Shown here one piece after another: positions 20,728 to 28,213 of a stretch of 29,503 nt of DNA. This stretch comes from a virus. Location: positions 1 through 29,503 of IMG/VR virus record IMGVR_UViG_3300050821_002033, one strand, 5' to 3'. The translations under genes were made by a program, and so were the position numbers. Positions within the stretch are counted from its first letter, which is position 1. Each line of letters opens with the position of its first letter. The notes under the pieces are model-generated. The model was not told where the DNA came from. It saw only the letters and a program-made list of their open reading frames with translations, and searched no databases.

Positions 20728-21945
20728 TTAGCTCATAATCCGGCAGGCCGTCTCTCCGTAGAGAGTGACCCAGCCATACAGAACGTCGAAACGCCCTGGC
20801 AGACGGTCTTGGTTGTAGTCGTAGGCTTTAAGGTAGCGCACGGAAAGCCCTAGTTGGTCGCTGGCCTTGCGCTCGCACATCTCAGCAGACCGGATAATGG
20901 GAAGGTCGGCCATTCCGAGAGCAAAGCTACCTTTGTGGAAGCAAAGCCCTTGCGGAGAGACGGTCGAAGCCGCGCCGCTGATGTTGATGCTTGCACCGGC
21001 TTGAGGAGCTGCGTTGACGTTCTGGAAAGGCCCGGAAAGCACGATAGCCGGGAAGATAGGCGCTGTGGCCGCGCCGCCAGAGCTGGTTACATCGGCGGTG
21101 AAAGTGAAAGACTGCAAGGAGTTGATTTGCGTCTTTTCCTGCGGGTTGACGGCGTAGACCCCCGTGGCCCCTGAGCCAATCGTGAATGTATTGCCCTTTT
21201 TATACAGCGCGGTCACCGACCCGGCATTGGAGAGCACAAGCGAAGCGCCGGACTGTCCACCGGCATTGACAGTAACCTGCGTTGCGCCGTTCAAAGCCCC
21301 TACAGTGTTGTTGGCTACGTTCTGGTCCATCTCCCAGACAGCGCCAATGGCCTGACGCATGTAGCCGGATTCGTACTGCTCGGAAATCGAGCTGCCCGGC
21401 TCAAGCAAGCCCTTCAAAGCGTCAACGATCTGCGGTTCCATCGCCTGCGAGATGATGATGGCGCGAGGCTCGAGAGCTGCCGCGTTATCATTCAATTTCT
21501 GCATGGCTTGGAGGTAAGTCAGGAGGGCATTGGGAACGGTGCCCGGCACGCCTACAAAGTTCGCTACGTTGGCGTACTGCAAGAGGCCATCGGAATCAAT
21601 CTTGTTGGCGATGCGCGCCATGCCGGGGTCGAGGAAGCGTTCCGTGAAGTTCTCAATATTGAGAGCGAAGTCTTTCGAGGAGAAGAACGTGTCAACGCCG
21701 AACTGCGTGGTGAGCGTCAGCTGCACGCTGGTTTCGGTCGCATCCTCAGCGTTGAAACCTTGACCGGATCGGCCTACAAAGCGGGGCGGCTTGCGGATGG
21801 CCAGAGTATCGCCAATCTGCGCGCCTTCGTCGCCAAAGTCGCGGTCGTAATCTCGGCGTACATGTTTGGTGAATTTTAGCTGGTTTTCAAGGACCGGCAA
21901 CCCTTCCATCGTGACCATCCCGATGGTAAGTAGCTGATTTGCCAA
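20728..21945 (-). CDS. P22-type major capsid (coat) protein
   Basis: A 405-residue coat protein of the P22 gp5-like family. The N-terminus ANQLLTIGMVTMEGLPVLEN, then RKPPRFVGRSGQ, TTQFGVDTFFSSKDFALNIE, RFLDPGMARIANKIDSDGLL, AAIGAVW/MDQNV-type central strands, AASTVSPQGLCFHKGSF and the C-terminal LDVLYGWVTLYGE-like end (RFDVLYGWVTLYGETACRIM) follow this family in order. It forms the shell with the HK97 fold plus an inserted domain. The start codon is TTG (21943-21945), seven bases after AGGAGG (21953-21958). A dedicated candidate promoter lies upstream, and the encoded GroES-like protein may assist folding, as P22 coat is a GroEL client. Confidence 0.93.
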   Translation of the reverse strand: MANQLLTIGMVTMEGLPVLENQLKFTKHVRRDYDRDFGDEGAQIGDTLAIRKPPRFVGRSGQGFNAEDATETSVQLTLTTQFGVDTFFSSKDFALNIENFTERFLDPGMARIANKIDSDGLLQYANVANFVGVPGTVPNALLTYLQAMQKLNDNAAALEPRAIIISQAMEPQIVDALKGLLEPGSSISEQYESGYMRQAIGAVWEMDQNVANNTVGALNGATQVTVNAGGQSGASLVLSNAGSVTALYKKGNTFTIGSGATGVYAVNPQEKTQINSLQSFTFTADVTSSGGAATAPIFPAIVLSGPFQNVNAAPQAGASINISGAASTVSPQGLCFHKGSFALGMADLPIIRSAEMCERKASDQLGLSVRYLKAYDYNQDRLPGRFDVLYGWVTLYGETACRIMS

Positions 21946-21961
21946 GTGGATTCCTCCTGTT

Positions 21962-21989
21962 TGGATTTACAGGTAGGAATCGCACCTAC
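21962..21989 (-). other. tRNA T-arm-like hairpin in the coat leader
   Basis: On the minus strand GTAGG and CCTAC (21985-21989 and 21973-21977) form a five-base-pair stem around the seven-base loop TGCGATT, one base from a normal T-loop TTCGATT. Seven bases (CTGTAAA), then T, then CCA (21962-21964) follow, in tRNA-like order. No matching acceptor strand, D-arm or anticodon arm was found upstream, so it is not a whole tRNA. It may be a remnant, a mimic or chance. Confidence 0.4.
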
Positions 21990-22078
21990 GAATTCTCATT
22001 TACTGCGCGCCGGATGACGCTCGGACGATGCGGCTTGCTTCCAGCGGTTGCCCACTACGGTGCAAGTAACCTGTGGTG

Positions 22079-22106
22079 AAGATACAACAAAATTGTGGCT
22101 TGTCAA
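22079..22106 (-). promoter_or_regulatory. candidate sigma70-type promoter for the coat gene
   Basis: On the minus strand a perfect TTGACA (22101-22106) is followed after 16 bases by TATCTT (22079-22084), four of six matches to TATAAT. It starts directly after the scaffold gene stop (22110-22112) and would give a leader of about 125 bases before the coat TTG. This would allow coat protein to be made at higher levels than the co-transcribed scaffold. No experimental proof can be read from the sequence. Confidence 0.55.
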
Positions 22107-22109
22107 GCC
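22097..22109. promoter_or_regulatory. 13-base palindrome over the -35 box
   Basis: GGCTTG-T-CAAGCC is a perfect inverted repeat around one base and includes the TTGACA box. It could be a small operator, letting a dimeric protein block the promoter. As RNA it could also fold into a stem of about five base pairs with a tiny loop after the scaffold stop, but no good T-run follows. Either reading is tentative. Confidence 0.4.
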
Positions 22110-22967
22110 CTATCTTCGGCGCAGACCTGCTTTGATGTCTGCCCGCCGCTTTTTCAGATATTCGTCTACATCCATTTCATCTGGCCTGCGTGTATCTACG
22201 GCGCTATTGCCGTTCAGCCGCTGCCCCGGCCTGCCAGCATTAGATACAAAGTCGTTTGGATGCACTGCCAATCGTTCCTGAATTCTGCCTACTTCGGCTA
22301 CTTGCTGGATGCCGTCCATTTGCATGAACTTGCGGGCGGTCGTTTCATTTTCTGGCTTAGCGAGGTAATAGGCTACTTCCGGGGCTTTCAGGCGAATAAT
22401 GGCTACCATCGCCTGATTATCCATCGTTAGGCCGCGCTCGCTGGCCTTCTGCAAGGTCTCGTTGAAGTCAGGGTACTGCACCATGAAAGCTTTACCCTTT
22501 TCAAGGAACCCATCAAACTCTTCTTTGCGCATTTGGTGCGCGGCAGGGTCGGGAACCGGAGTGACTGGAGCCGCTACTTTCGGCGTGATCTTGTCTTGCT
22601 GGCGGATAACCCACTCGGCCATCTTTTGCGAGAAGTCGGCATCTGTCTGGCCTTCCACCTTTTCAGGGCGTTTGTCATCTGCTGCAGCTTGGGCTTTGCG
22701 CCGGTCCAGCTCGGCTTGAATGTTCTTTTCGTTCTGCTGGGCAAGCTTGGATTCAAGCTCGGCCTTATCTTTGGCGGCTTTCTCCTCGATGGCGGCGTTC
22801 TTTTTGGTCAGCTCGGCTATGCGGGCTTCGACGGGATGCTTTTTCTTCTTCTTGTCGTTGAGGACTTCCGAGACGCGCTTGTCGGTCTCGGCATTGGGCG
22901 ATACTGGCGCTTCCACTACCGGCACTACAGCTTTCGGGTCAACAACTGGCGTGGCGGGTGTGCTCAT
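22110..22967 (-). CDS. scaffolding protein
   Basis: A 285-residue, highly charged helical protein starting at an ATGA overlap (ATG 22965-22967). It has a disordered Pro/Val-rich start, a Lys-rich segment and long coiled-coil helices (VEARIAELTKKNAAIEEKAA; ELDRRKAQAAADDKRPEKVE), a middle domain (FDGFLEKGKAFMVQYPDFNE), and a basic C-terminal helix (DEYLKKRRADIKAGLRRR) like the C-terminal coat-binding helix-turn-helix of P22 gp8. Length (P22 gp8 is 303 residues), position between portal and coat, and charge pattern all agree. It directs coat assembly and then leaves the procapsid. Confidence 0.82.
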   Translation of the reverse strand: MSTPATPVVDPKAVVPVVEAPVSPNAETDKRVSEVLNDKKKKKHPVEARIAELTKKNAAIEEKAAKDKAELESKLAQQNEKNIQAELDRRKAQAAADDKRPEKVEGQTDADFSQKMAEWVIRQQDKITPKVAAPVTPVPDPAAHQMRKEEFDGFLEKGKAFMVQYPDFNETLQKASERGLTMDNQAMVAIIRLKAPEVAYYLAKPENETTARKFMQMDGIQQVAEVGRIQERLAVHPNDFVSNAGRPGQRLNGNSAVDTRRPDEMDVDEYLKKRRADIKAGLRRR

Positions 22968-23233
22968 ATCCAATCCACGTCCAATTCTCCGCCTGCGCCG
23001 CCTATGACGATCTGCAAGCCATCGCGGAAGATGATTGGGTCAAAGATGAGTATGCCGGTCGTGAGCGTGGCCGGCGTGGCGCCATACTTCGCCACCACCC
23101 CGCCTGTCACGTTTGGCCCATCGTTGATTTGCAGGGTAAAGGTTCCGGCTACCGGGCAACTAAGCCCCAGCACCCGGCCCGTTCCCTGTTTTAGATTATA
23201 CGTTCCCGCCGCCGTTAGAACCGTTATTGCCAT
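22964..23233 (-). CDS. small beta-rich head protein
   Basis: An 89-residue protein starting at MAITVLTAAGTYNLKQGTGR, four bases after GGAGGA inside the 3' end of the portal gene (38-base overlap). Upstream in-frame starts would extend it through the portal gene and are less likely. It is rich in Gly, Thr and Val with beta-strand alternation (RVLGLSCPVAGTFTLQINDG; TLTTGILIFDPIIF), ending with GGELDVDWI. Short proteins of this kind lie next to portal or coat genes in many phages and may be decoration or head-fibre parts. The stop overlaps the scaffold start as ATGA. Confidence 0.7.
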   Translation of the reverse strand: MAITVLTAAGTYNLKQGTGRVLGLSCPVAGTFTLQINDGPNVTGGVVAKYGATPATLTTGILIFDPIIFRDGLQIVIGGAGGELDVDWI

Positions 23234-25451
23234 TCGCTCCTCCGGCCGCTTGTGCGGCCTGTTCCTTGGCGGCGTCCTGTGCCGACTCCGCCAAATCCTT
23301 TTCGTGTTCTTCTTGCGAGGCCGATGATGCTCTTTCGTGAGCCATTGTACTGATATGCACGAACTTATCAAAGTCTAGTTTCGCCGCGTCTATCTTGGCT
23401 GTCAGCCCAGCCACCTCAACCGATGCCGCTGCACGGATGTTTGCAATCTCAATGTCCTTGGCCGCCTGAATCTTTTCCTCTTTGATGGTCTGCATCATCT
23501 GCGAGTTTTGCTGCATCAGCTGCTGGTTGTGCTGCTCAAGGTTGCGGATGGTCGAGACGGCTTGCTGCAAGGCTACCTTGGGATCGGTGTTGCTATCATC
23601 GGCCAAGACATCGGGCGGAATGGTCTTCTTGAGCCGCGCCGCTATCTCGCGCGCGCCTGGCATGTCGCTATTGGCTACGATGATGTCCGAGGCCACTTTC
23701 ATTACCGTGCCAGTCTTGTCGGCTTCGGCCAGCTGGAGTTGCAAGGCAAAAGCTTCCTGGCGCTTCGTCTGATACGTCGGCCCAACGTCCACCACCACAT
23801 CATAGACGCCTTTCGATAAGTCGTAGACATCCTGTATCTCCGGGCTTTTCAGCTGGTTGGCGGCATTCGCCCGGCCAGAGTGGACGATGACATGCTGCAC
23901 TTCGCCGTCTGGCTTGATGATGCGCTGAATCCGGGGGGCATCATAAACATAGGGCGCCGCATCGAGCAACACCCGCCCTACAGCTCGAAGGAATCGACTG
24001 AGGTTGTCTGTGTAATTCAGGTTGGCTAGTTGGCTTTGCTGCTGGAGCGAGGCAATGGCTTTGCCTGATTGGTCGCTCTTGTTTTGCCCGAGGCTTGGCT
24101 CGTAAATGCCCGTAGTGGATTTGAAGTCTTGATCTGCCGCCACATTGAACTGCAACGCTGACTGAATCGGCGGCTCGAATTGATTCCTTTGCGGCAAGCT
24201 CGGCGCAGGCTGTCCTGTAGTAGTAACCAAATCGGCTTCAAGGTAGGCATAGTTGATGACGTTCGCTGTCTTCCACTTTGGGTCTTTGAACTGCCCTTTC
24301 CAGCCAATCCAAGGAGCCTTCGGAGCCAGTTGCATAATCTCGGCTCCGTAAGACCGGGTGTAGTTTATCTCTCGCTGGGCGTCCTTCGAGTTTCTGACAA
24401 TGCCATAAATCTTGCGGTCGCCATTCACATCAAAGTCTTCGCCAATTAGCGGGACAAGTGGGATGAAGCCGATCTTGCCGGGAAACGTGTAGCTGTACAT
24501 CCCGTCTTTGTATTTGTCGATGATCTCAACGGCATTGATGAGTGCGCAGCAAACCTTGCATTTCTTCCAAGGCCGCTTATCCACTGGCTTTGGTCGGTCT
24601 TCCGCCTTCTTGCCGCTGTGCCGCAAGTCATACAAACTCTTGCGGATAGACGTGCCATCGGCCATCAGGTACAGCTCATCGTACTCCCAGTCCTTGTACC
24701 AGTATTCGGCTACGCGGATGGTCTTTTTATCGCCCCAGAAGGGGAACTGGTCGCCAATCGATTGGAAATCCACCGCGCTGGCCAGCTGACTGCCTGGGAA
24801 CTGCGCCAGATACTCCGAAGTCGGATAGTCCACGACCTTGAACTTCCAATTGGCGTCCGATTCGTCCGGCAGCTGGCTCGACGGGTCGCAATAGATGGTA
24901 AATGGGTTCTTTACACGCCGGATGTAGAGTTCCTGGTCAAACGTCTCGCCAGAAAGGTAATCCCGGCAAATCTCGGCATAGCCCTTGCCTGCAAGGACCA
25001 TGTGCTCAAAGCCGCAGTCGTAGGCTATCTCGGCATCGCTATTGACCTGGATGTGCCGAAGCAGCCCTTCCAGCATATCCGCGTCATCCACATCAGCGCC
25101 ATCGCCCACAGGCTTAACAACAATCGAAGGTCGTTGCGCTCTCTGCTCATTGACGATTTGCCCCTTGACTGCCGGATAGCGGTTGATGGTCATGCAGGGC
25201 CGGTTGGAAGCGTCCCTGATGCGCTTGGTTTCTTGCGGCCACTGGTCGCCAGTCGCAAACCGCAAGTCAGATAGCCGGTCTTCGCGTTCTCTCGATTCGG
25301 CATCCACAGCCAGCTTGAAGCGTTCACGCGCTTGCGCTAGAAACTCTGTCAGGTCGTCTGGGGTGCCTACAACGATATCGCGGACGCGGATAGCACGCTT
25401 GCCGATGTTCTTTGAGGCTGTTTCGGCGTATTTGGCTGTGGATTTAGCCAT
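23196..25451 (-). CDS. P22-type portal protein
   Basis: A 751-residue portal (P22 gp1 has 725). The start ATG at 25449-25451 overlaps the previous stop as TAATG; the TTG at 25490 lies inside that gene. Recognisable blocks in order: REDRLSDLRFATGDQWP, RPCMTINRYPAVKGQIVNEQ, GFEHMVLAGKGYAEICRDYL, VKNPFTIYCDPSSQLPDESD, WKFKVVDYPTSEYLAQFPGS, KIYGIVRNSKDAQREINYTR and TTGIYEPSLGQNKSDQSGKA. The C-terminal 150 residues are a long helical barrel-type region (IRNLEQHNQQLMQQNSQMMQ) with a Gly/Asn tail. It forms the dodecameric ring at the packaging vertex, where terminase docks and the gp4-like protein later binds. Confidence 0.93.
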   Translation of the reverse strand: MAKSTAKYAETASKNIGKRAIRVRDIVVGTPDDLTEFLAQARERFKLAVDAESREREDRLSDLRFATGDQWPQETKRIRDASNRPCMTINRYPAVKGQIVNEQRAQRPSIVVKPVGDGADVDDADMLEGLLRHIQVNSDAEIAYDCGFEHMVLAGKGYAEICRDYLSGETFDQELYIRRVKNPFTIYCDPSSQLPDESDANWKFKVVDYPTSEYLAQFPGSQLASAVDFQSIGDQFPFWGDKKTIRVAEYWYKDWEYDELYLMADGTSIRKSLYDLRHSGKKAEDRPKPVDKRPWKKCKVCCALINAVEIIDKYKDGMYSYTFPGKIGFIPLVPLIGEDFDVNGDRKIYGIVRNSKDAQREINYTRSYGAEIMQLAPKAPWIGWKGQFKDPKWKTANVINYAYLEADLVTTTGQPAPSLPQRNQFEPPIQSALQFNVAADQDFKSTTGIYEPSLGQNKSDQSGKAIASLQQQSQLANLNYTDNLSRFLRAVGRVLLDAAPYVYDAPRIQRIIKPDGEVQHVIVHSGRANAANQLKSPEIQDVYDLSKGVYDVVVDVGPTYQTKRQEAFALQLQLAEADKTGTVMKVASDIIVANSDMPGAREIAARLKKTIPPDVLADDSNTDPKVALQQAVSTIRNLEQHNQQLMQQNSQMMQTIKEEKIQAAKDIEIANIRAAASVEVAGLTAKIDAAKLDFDKFVHISTMAHERASSASQEEHEKDLAESAQDAAKEQAAQAAGGANGNNGSNGGGNV

Positions 25452-25651
25452 TATTGGACAGCGAGTTTGCGGTTGACCTGCCTGCCGCAAATCTCCAGTA
25501 ATTCCTTAGTCTGCTTGGCTTTAGCCTGCTGTTTGAGTTCGTCTAGAACATCGGAGACGTTCTCCAGGTCGGGCGACACCATTCCAGCCCAATACTTGCC
25601 ATTTTTACAGAAGACGAGCACAACGCCGTCTTTAGGCCAAGATGCCTGCAA
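25451..25651 (-). CDS. small protein before portal, unknown
   Basis: A 66-residue protein starting with TTG (25649-25651), six bases after a full AGGAGG (25658-25663). It begins MQASWPKDGVVLVFCKNGKY, continues with a helical part (ENVSDVLDELKQQAKAKQTK) and ends in CGRQVNRKLAVQ. I do not recognise it. The excellent ribosome-binding site and the TAATG junction with the portal gene support it as a real gene, perhaps also serving to couple portal translation. It overlaps the end of the GroES-like gene by 20 bases. Confidence 0.6.
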   Translation of the reverse strand: MQASWPKDGVVLVFCKNGKYWAGMVSPDLENVSDVLDELKQQAKAKQTKELLEICGRQVNRKLAVQ

Positions 25652-26174
25652 TGTCGGCCTCCTGTACTAAGTGGATTCGTTCATCAAAACGGTAACTCAA
25701 TGGGCGCTCAAGCGGTGCGCTGCGGCTATAACGGTCTGAGCCAATGGGCCGCAACTCGCCATGCCGCAAATCGTTCCAGCGAGCATTGAAGATGACGAGC
25801 TGGCCGGGCTTAACGGCTGGAGTCTCGCGGTAGCCATCGAACCAATCCCAGAAATCGCCTATTCGCGTATGCCTGAACCGCCACGTCCCAGGTATCCACT
25901 TGCCCGGCCCCACAGCCAACACCCTGCCTTTGCGCAGCAGCATCTTATTGTCCGCTGTCGCTAAGTCAGTGATAACAATGGGGCTTTTGCGCCCTTGCTG
26001 GATTGGCTCAAGACGCTCGATGAAGACTTGGTCTTCCATCGGCTGCCAGTCGCAGGCGTTCCAGCCATGATGCTCTTCTGGGCCGTTTGGCTTAGGTAAG
26101 CAGCCACTAGCTACCTGGCTGGCGGCATGACTGCCGCGTCCGCTGCCCGCGCCTGCTCGGTCAGTTCTTCTCAT
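25632..26174 (-). CDS. GroES-like co-chaperonin
   Basis: Up to 180 residues. From MEDQVFIERLEPIQQGRKSP the chain follows the Cpn10 fold: first strand with V-x-x-E-R-L, a segment in the mobile-loop position (PIVITDLATADNKM), GRVLAVGPGKWIPGTW matching the GEVLAVGxGR element, KPGQLVIFNARWND matching VGDIVIFN, and a terminal IHLVQEADIAGIL matching the EVLIMSESDILAI end of GroES. About 24 extra residues, rich in aromatic and charged residues (RFRHTRIGDFWDWFDGYRE), are inserted before KPGQ. The first 45 residues (from ATG 26172-26174) have no GroES counterpart; ATG 26037-26039 is the alternative start. It probably works with host GroEL, possibly in coat folding. Confidence 0.78.
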   Translation of the reverse strand: MRRTDRAGAGSGRGSHAASQVASGCLPKPNGPEEHHGWNACDWQPMEDQVFIERLEPIQQGRKSPIVITDLATADNKMLLRKGRVLAVGPGKWIPGTWRFRHTRIGDFWDWFDGYRETPAVKPGQLVIFNARWNDLRHGELRPIGSDRYSRSAPLERPLSYRFDERIHLVQEADIAGILA

Positions 26175-26182
26175 GGATGGAA

Positions 26183-26329
26183 TTAAGGAGCCTTTCTGCC
26201 ACTGGCTCGAATCTTGAAATAGCTGGACTTGTTGTCACGCGCAAACCTCGATTGCGTCCTTGCTTCTTGGCCTAGCCGTGAAGTCGTGGACTGCTTTATG
26301 GCCTTCGGAATGAATGACTTGGGCTTCAA
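26183..26329 (-). CDS. 48-residue basic small protein
   Basis: This frame fills the otherwise empty stretch between two genes. The TTG start at 26327-26329 lies four bases after GGAGG (26334-26338) and overlaps the upstream TGA stop as TTGA, the same arrangement as the ATGA junctions elsewhere. It encodes a strongly basic peptide: KPKSFIPKAIKQSTTSRLGQ, then EARTQSRFARDNKSSYFKIR. I know of no family. Support is the junction, the ribosome-binding site and the exact fit to the gap; no homology evidence. Confidence 0.45.
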   Translation of the reverse strand: MKPKSFIPKAIKQSTTSRLGQEARTQSRFARDNKSSYFKIRASGRKAP

Positions 26330-26547
26330 TGCACCTCCGAGGAAAGATAGCAAGGCTTGTGCTTGAAACGCTGCGCTGCCTGTTCCAGTTGAGCTTCGGC
26401 CTGCAAAGTCTCGATGGCCTTGTTTAGTAGCAAGTCCTTGAAACTGAACTCCGTAGCCGGCAAGTCTAGGTCCTCGGGGTCAATATCCGCTGTGACTTGC
26501 GTAATGAACTTGCCTTGGTCGGTTGTGAGTGTGAGCAAGAGCTTCAT
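26326..26547 (-). CDS. small acidic protein after terminase
   Basis: A 73-residue protein starting at the ATG (26545-26547) that overlaps the terminase stop as TGATG; a TTG five codons earlier is less likely. It begins MKLLLTLTTDQGKFITQVTA, then an acidic DIDPEDLDLPATEFSF and a helix (NKAIETLQAEAQLEQAAQRF). No signal peptide or known motif. The function is unknown; the coupling to terminase suggests co-expression with packaging genes. Confidence 0.6.
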   Translation of the reverse strand: MKLLLTLTTDQGKFITQVTADIDPEDLDLPATEFSFKDLLLNKAIETLQAEAQLEQAAQRFKHKPCYLSSEVH

Positions 26548-28019
26548 CAGACAGCCATCCAACTTTGCGGGCCAGAAGGCAGTTCCGGCCGATCGTCATC
26601 GTGAGTATCTGCGTCAGGCGGCGCTACGTCAACAGCAAAAGTGAGACAAAGCGTGTCTGCGAGGTCCGGCGAGCGCAATCCGCGCTTTTTCATCATCTCT
26701 TTAGCTTCGATAACCACGCTTCCATGCGCTCGCTTGCCCTGGGCGTAATGAAACTGCGGACCTGTCAGGTCCGAGGCTAACTCTTCGTCGTCAGGGATTT
26801 GCGCGCCAGCTTCTAACCAAGATTTACATTTGCCCCACACCTCAGCTCTCCGGTTAAAGTACTTGACTGCATCAAAGGCTGATTCCGCTCCATCAAAACC
26901 CAAGCAGTCATAGCCCAATGCCCGTACATAATCAACGACGCCGCCGCCAACTCCTCCCGCGTCAACCACCGTGGCTTGCGGTTTGAGTTCCCCCATGCGA
27001 GTAATAAGCCTGTTAGCCGTAAACTGCGTGTCCCGGTTTCTGAACTTCTCAAGCTGGACATACTTCCTCCCCTGCCGGCAGCCGATTACAGTCTGGTCGT
27101 CGCCGAAACGTGCCACATCACACGCGAGGATTTTGGGCAGATATTCAAAACCTTCAGCTCGATAACGTCTGGCTCGCTGCACGACTTCTGAGGAGATAAA
27201 CTGGGTGTCACCCTGACGCGGGAAAACTCCACGTACACGTACCCTGAAGAAGTCCGAATTTTCGCCTTCATCTTCTTCCCATTGCTCATAAAGGGCCTTG
27301 TTAGTCCCTTCCACGGTCCTGCTATCAATGTGTCTATGACGCCAACGATGAGACTGGCTTCCGAAGCACTCAAAAAACGGTCCGTCATTAAGCGTTGGAT
27401 TTCCAAAGACAAGCCAGAGAATGACGGTGTTTTCATCGGTTAGCGCCCCTTTCGTGACTTCCCAGATGGGCCGGTTGATGGCCGATGCTTCATCGAATAT
27501 GACCAGGATGAGCTTCCCAGCATTGTGCAGGCCAGCAAAAGCCTCTGTGTTGTATTCCGACCACGTTTCGAAGTCAGCGCGGTAGGTAGCGCGATATTCA
27601 GCGTCTTTAACAGAGATACGGGTTGCTTGCACTTCCCAGAAGTCTTTATCATAGGCTAACCTGAACCATTTGCTGACCTCCGGCTGGGTCTTTGAGCTGA
27701 GTTGATTGCCCGTATTGGCTGTGATGATGCATCTTGCGCCAGGCCAACAACTTAGTGCCCACTTCAGAATCATGGCCACGAGAGCCGATTTGCCAATATC
27801 GTGCCCCGACGCGACCGCGGACTGGTAGGGCATATAGCGAGTCTCGGGATTCCTGATGTGCTCGCCAATGGCTTTGAGTTCTTCCGCTTGCCACGCTCTT
27901 GGCCCTTGGCTATTCGCCAGCTCGCCTTCGCCCCAAGGAAAGATAGCTTTTACAAGCCCCAGAGGATCATACGCATAACTGGCAATCTCCTCAACAAGTT
28001 CCAGTGCTTGGCTATTCAT
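26547..28019 (-). CDS. terL: terminase large subunit
   Basis: A 490-residue packaging motor protein starting at an ATGA overlap. The ATPase domain has Walker A SGHDIGKSA at residues 71-79, Walker B ILVIFDEAS at 171-179 with catalytic Glu177, and a coupling motif FGNP at 205-208. The nuclease domain has the RNase H-like acidic set: Asp301 in DVARFGDDQT, Asp353 in VVDAGGVGGG, and Asp455 in SPDLADTL. It cuts concatemeric DNA and drives it through the portal. Its length and domain order are complete. Whether packaging is headful or by cohesive ends cannot be told from the window. Confidence 0.95.
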   Translation of the reverse strand: MNSQALELVEEIASYAYDPLGLVKAIFPWGEGELANSQGPRAWQAEELKAIGEHIRNPETRYMPYQSAVASGHDIGKSALVAMILKWALSCWPGARCIITANTGNQLSSKTQPEVSKWFRLAYDKDFWEVQATRISVKDAEYRATYRADFETWSEYNTEAFAGLHNAGKLILVIFDEASAINRPIWEVTKGALTDENTVILWLVFGNPTLNDGPFFECFGSQSHRWRHRHIDSRTVEGTNKALYEQWEEDEGENSDFFRVRVRGVFPRQGDTQFISSEVVQRARRYRAEGFEYLPKILACDVARFGDDQTVIGCRQGRKYVQLEKFRNRDTQFTANRLITRMGELKPQATVVDAGGVGGGVVDYVRALGYDCLGFDGAESAFDAVKYFNRRAEVWGKCKSWLEAGAQIPDDEELASDLTGPQFHYAQGKRAHGSVVIEAKEMMKKRGLRSPDLADTLCLTFAVDVAPPDADTHDDDRPELPSGPQSWMAV

Positions 28020-28213
28020 GATCGCCAGCGAGCAATAGGCATATCAGTTGAGACGGTATAAACCCCATCAGGCCAGAGGCAGATAATGGTGCCATCTTCT
28101 AAGCACAAATCTTTGCGATGATTGGTCCCGCCGCGCACCATGACCTTAACTATCGGCAAATTATGGACTTTTCCCAATTTGCGAGTTCTCTTTTCACTAA
28201 GTCTCTGTCGCAC
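28016..28213 (-). CDS. small basic protein between terminase genes
   Basis: A 65-residue protein with a GTG start (28211-28213), overlapping the small terminase stop by 17 bases and the large terminase start as ATGA. It begins MRQRLSEKRTRKLGKVHNLP, goes on with VMVRGGTNHRKDLCLEDG and ends DGVYTVSTDMPIARWRS. The N-terminal half is very basic, and the rest is beta-like. I do not recognise it; a DNA- or RNA-binding role is possible. A weak GAGAG precedes the start. The ATGA junction with the large subunit supports expression. Confidence 0.55.
   Translation of the reverse strand: MRQRLSEKRTRKLGKVHNLPIVKVMVRGGTNHRKDLCLEDGTIICLWPDGVYTVSTDMPIARWRS

Noticed and set aside
21962-22040. A tRNA gene on the minus strand ending with an encoded CCA
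   Set aside because: Only the T-arm and CCA fit. The required acceptor partner TTTACAG, a D-arm with GG and a 5-bp anticodon stem are absent at the expected distances.
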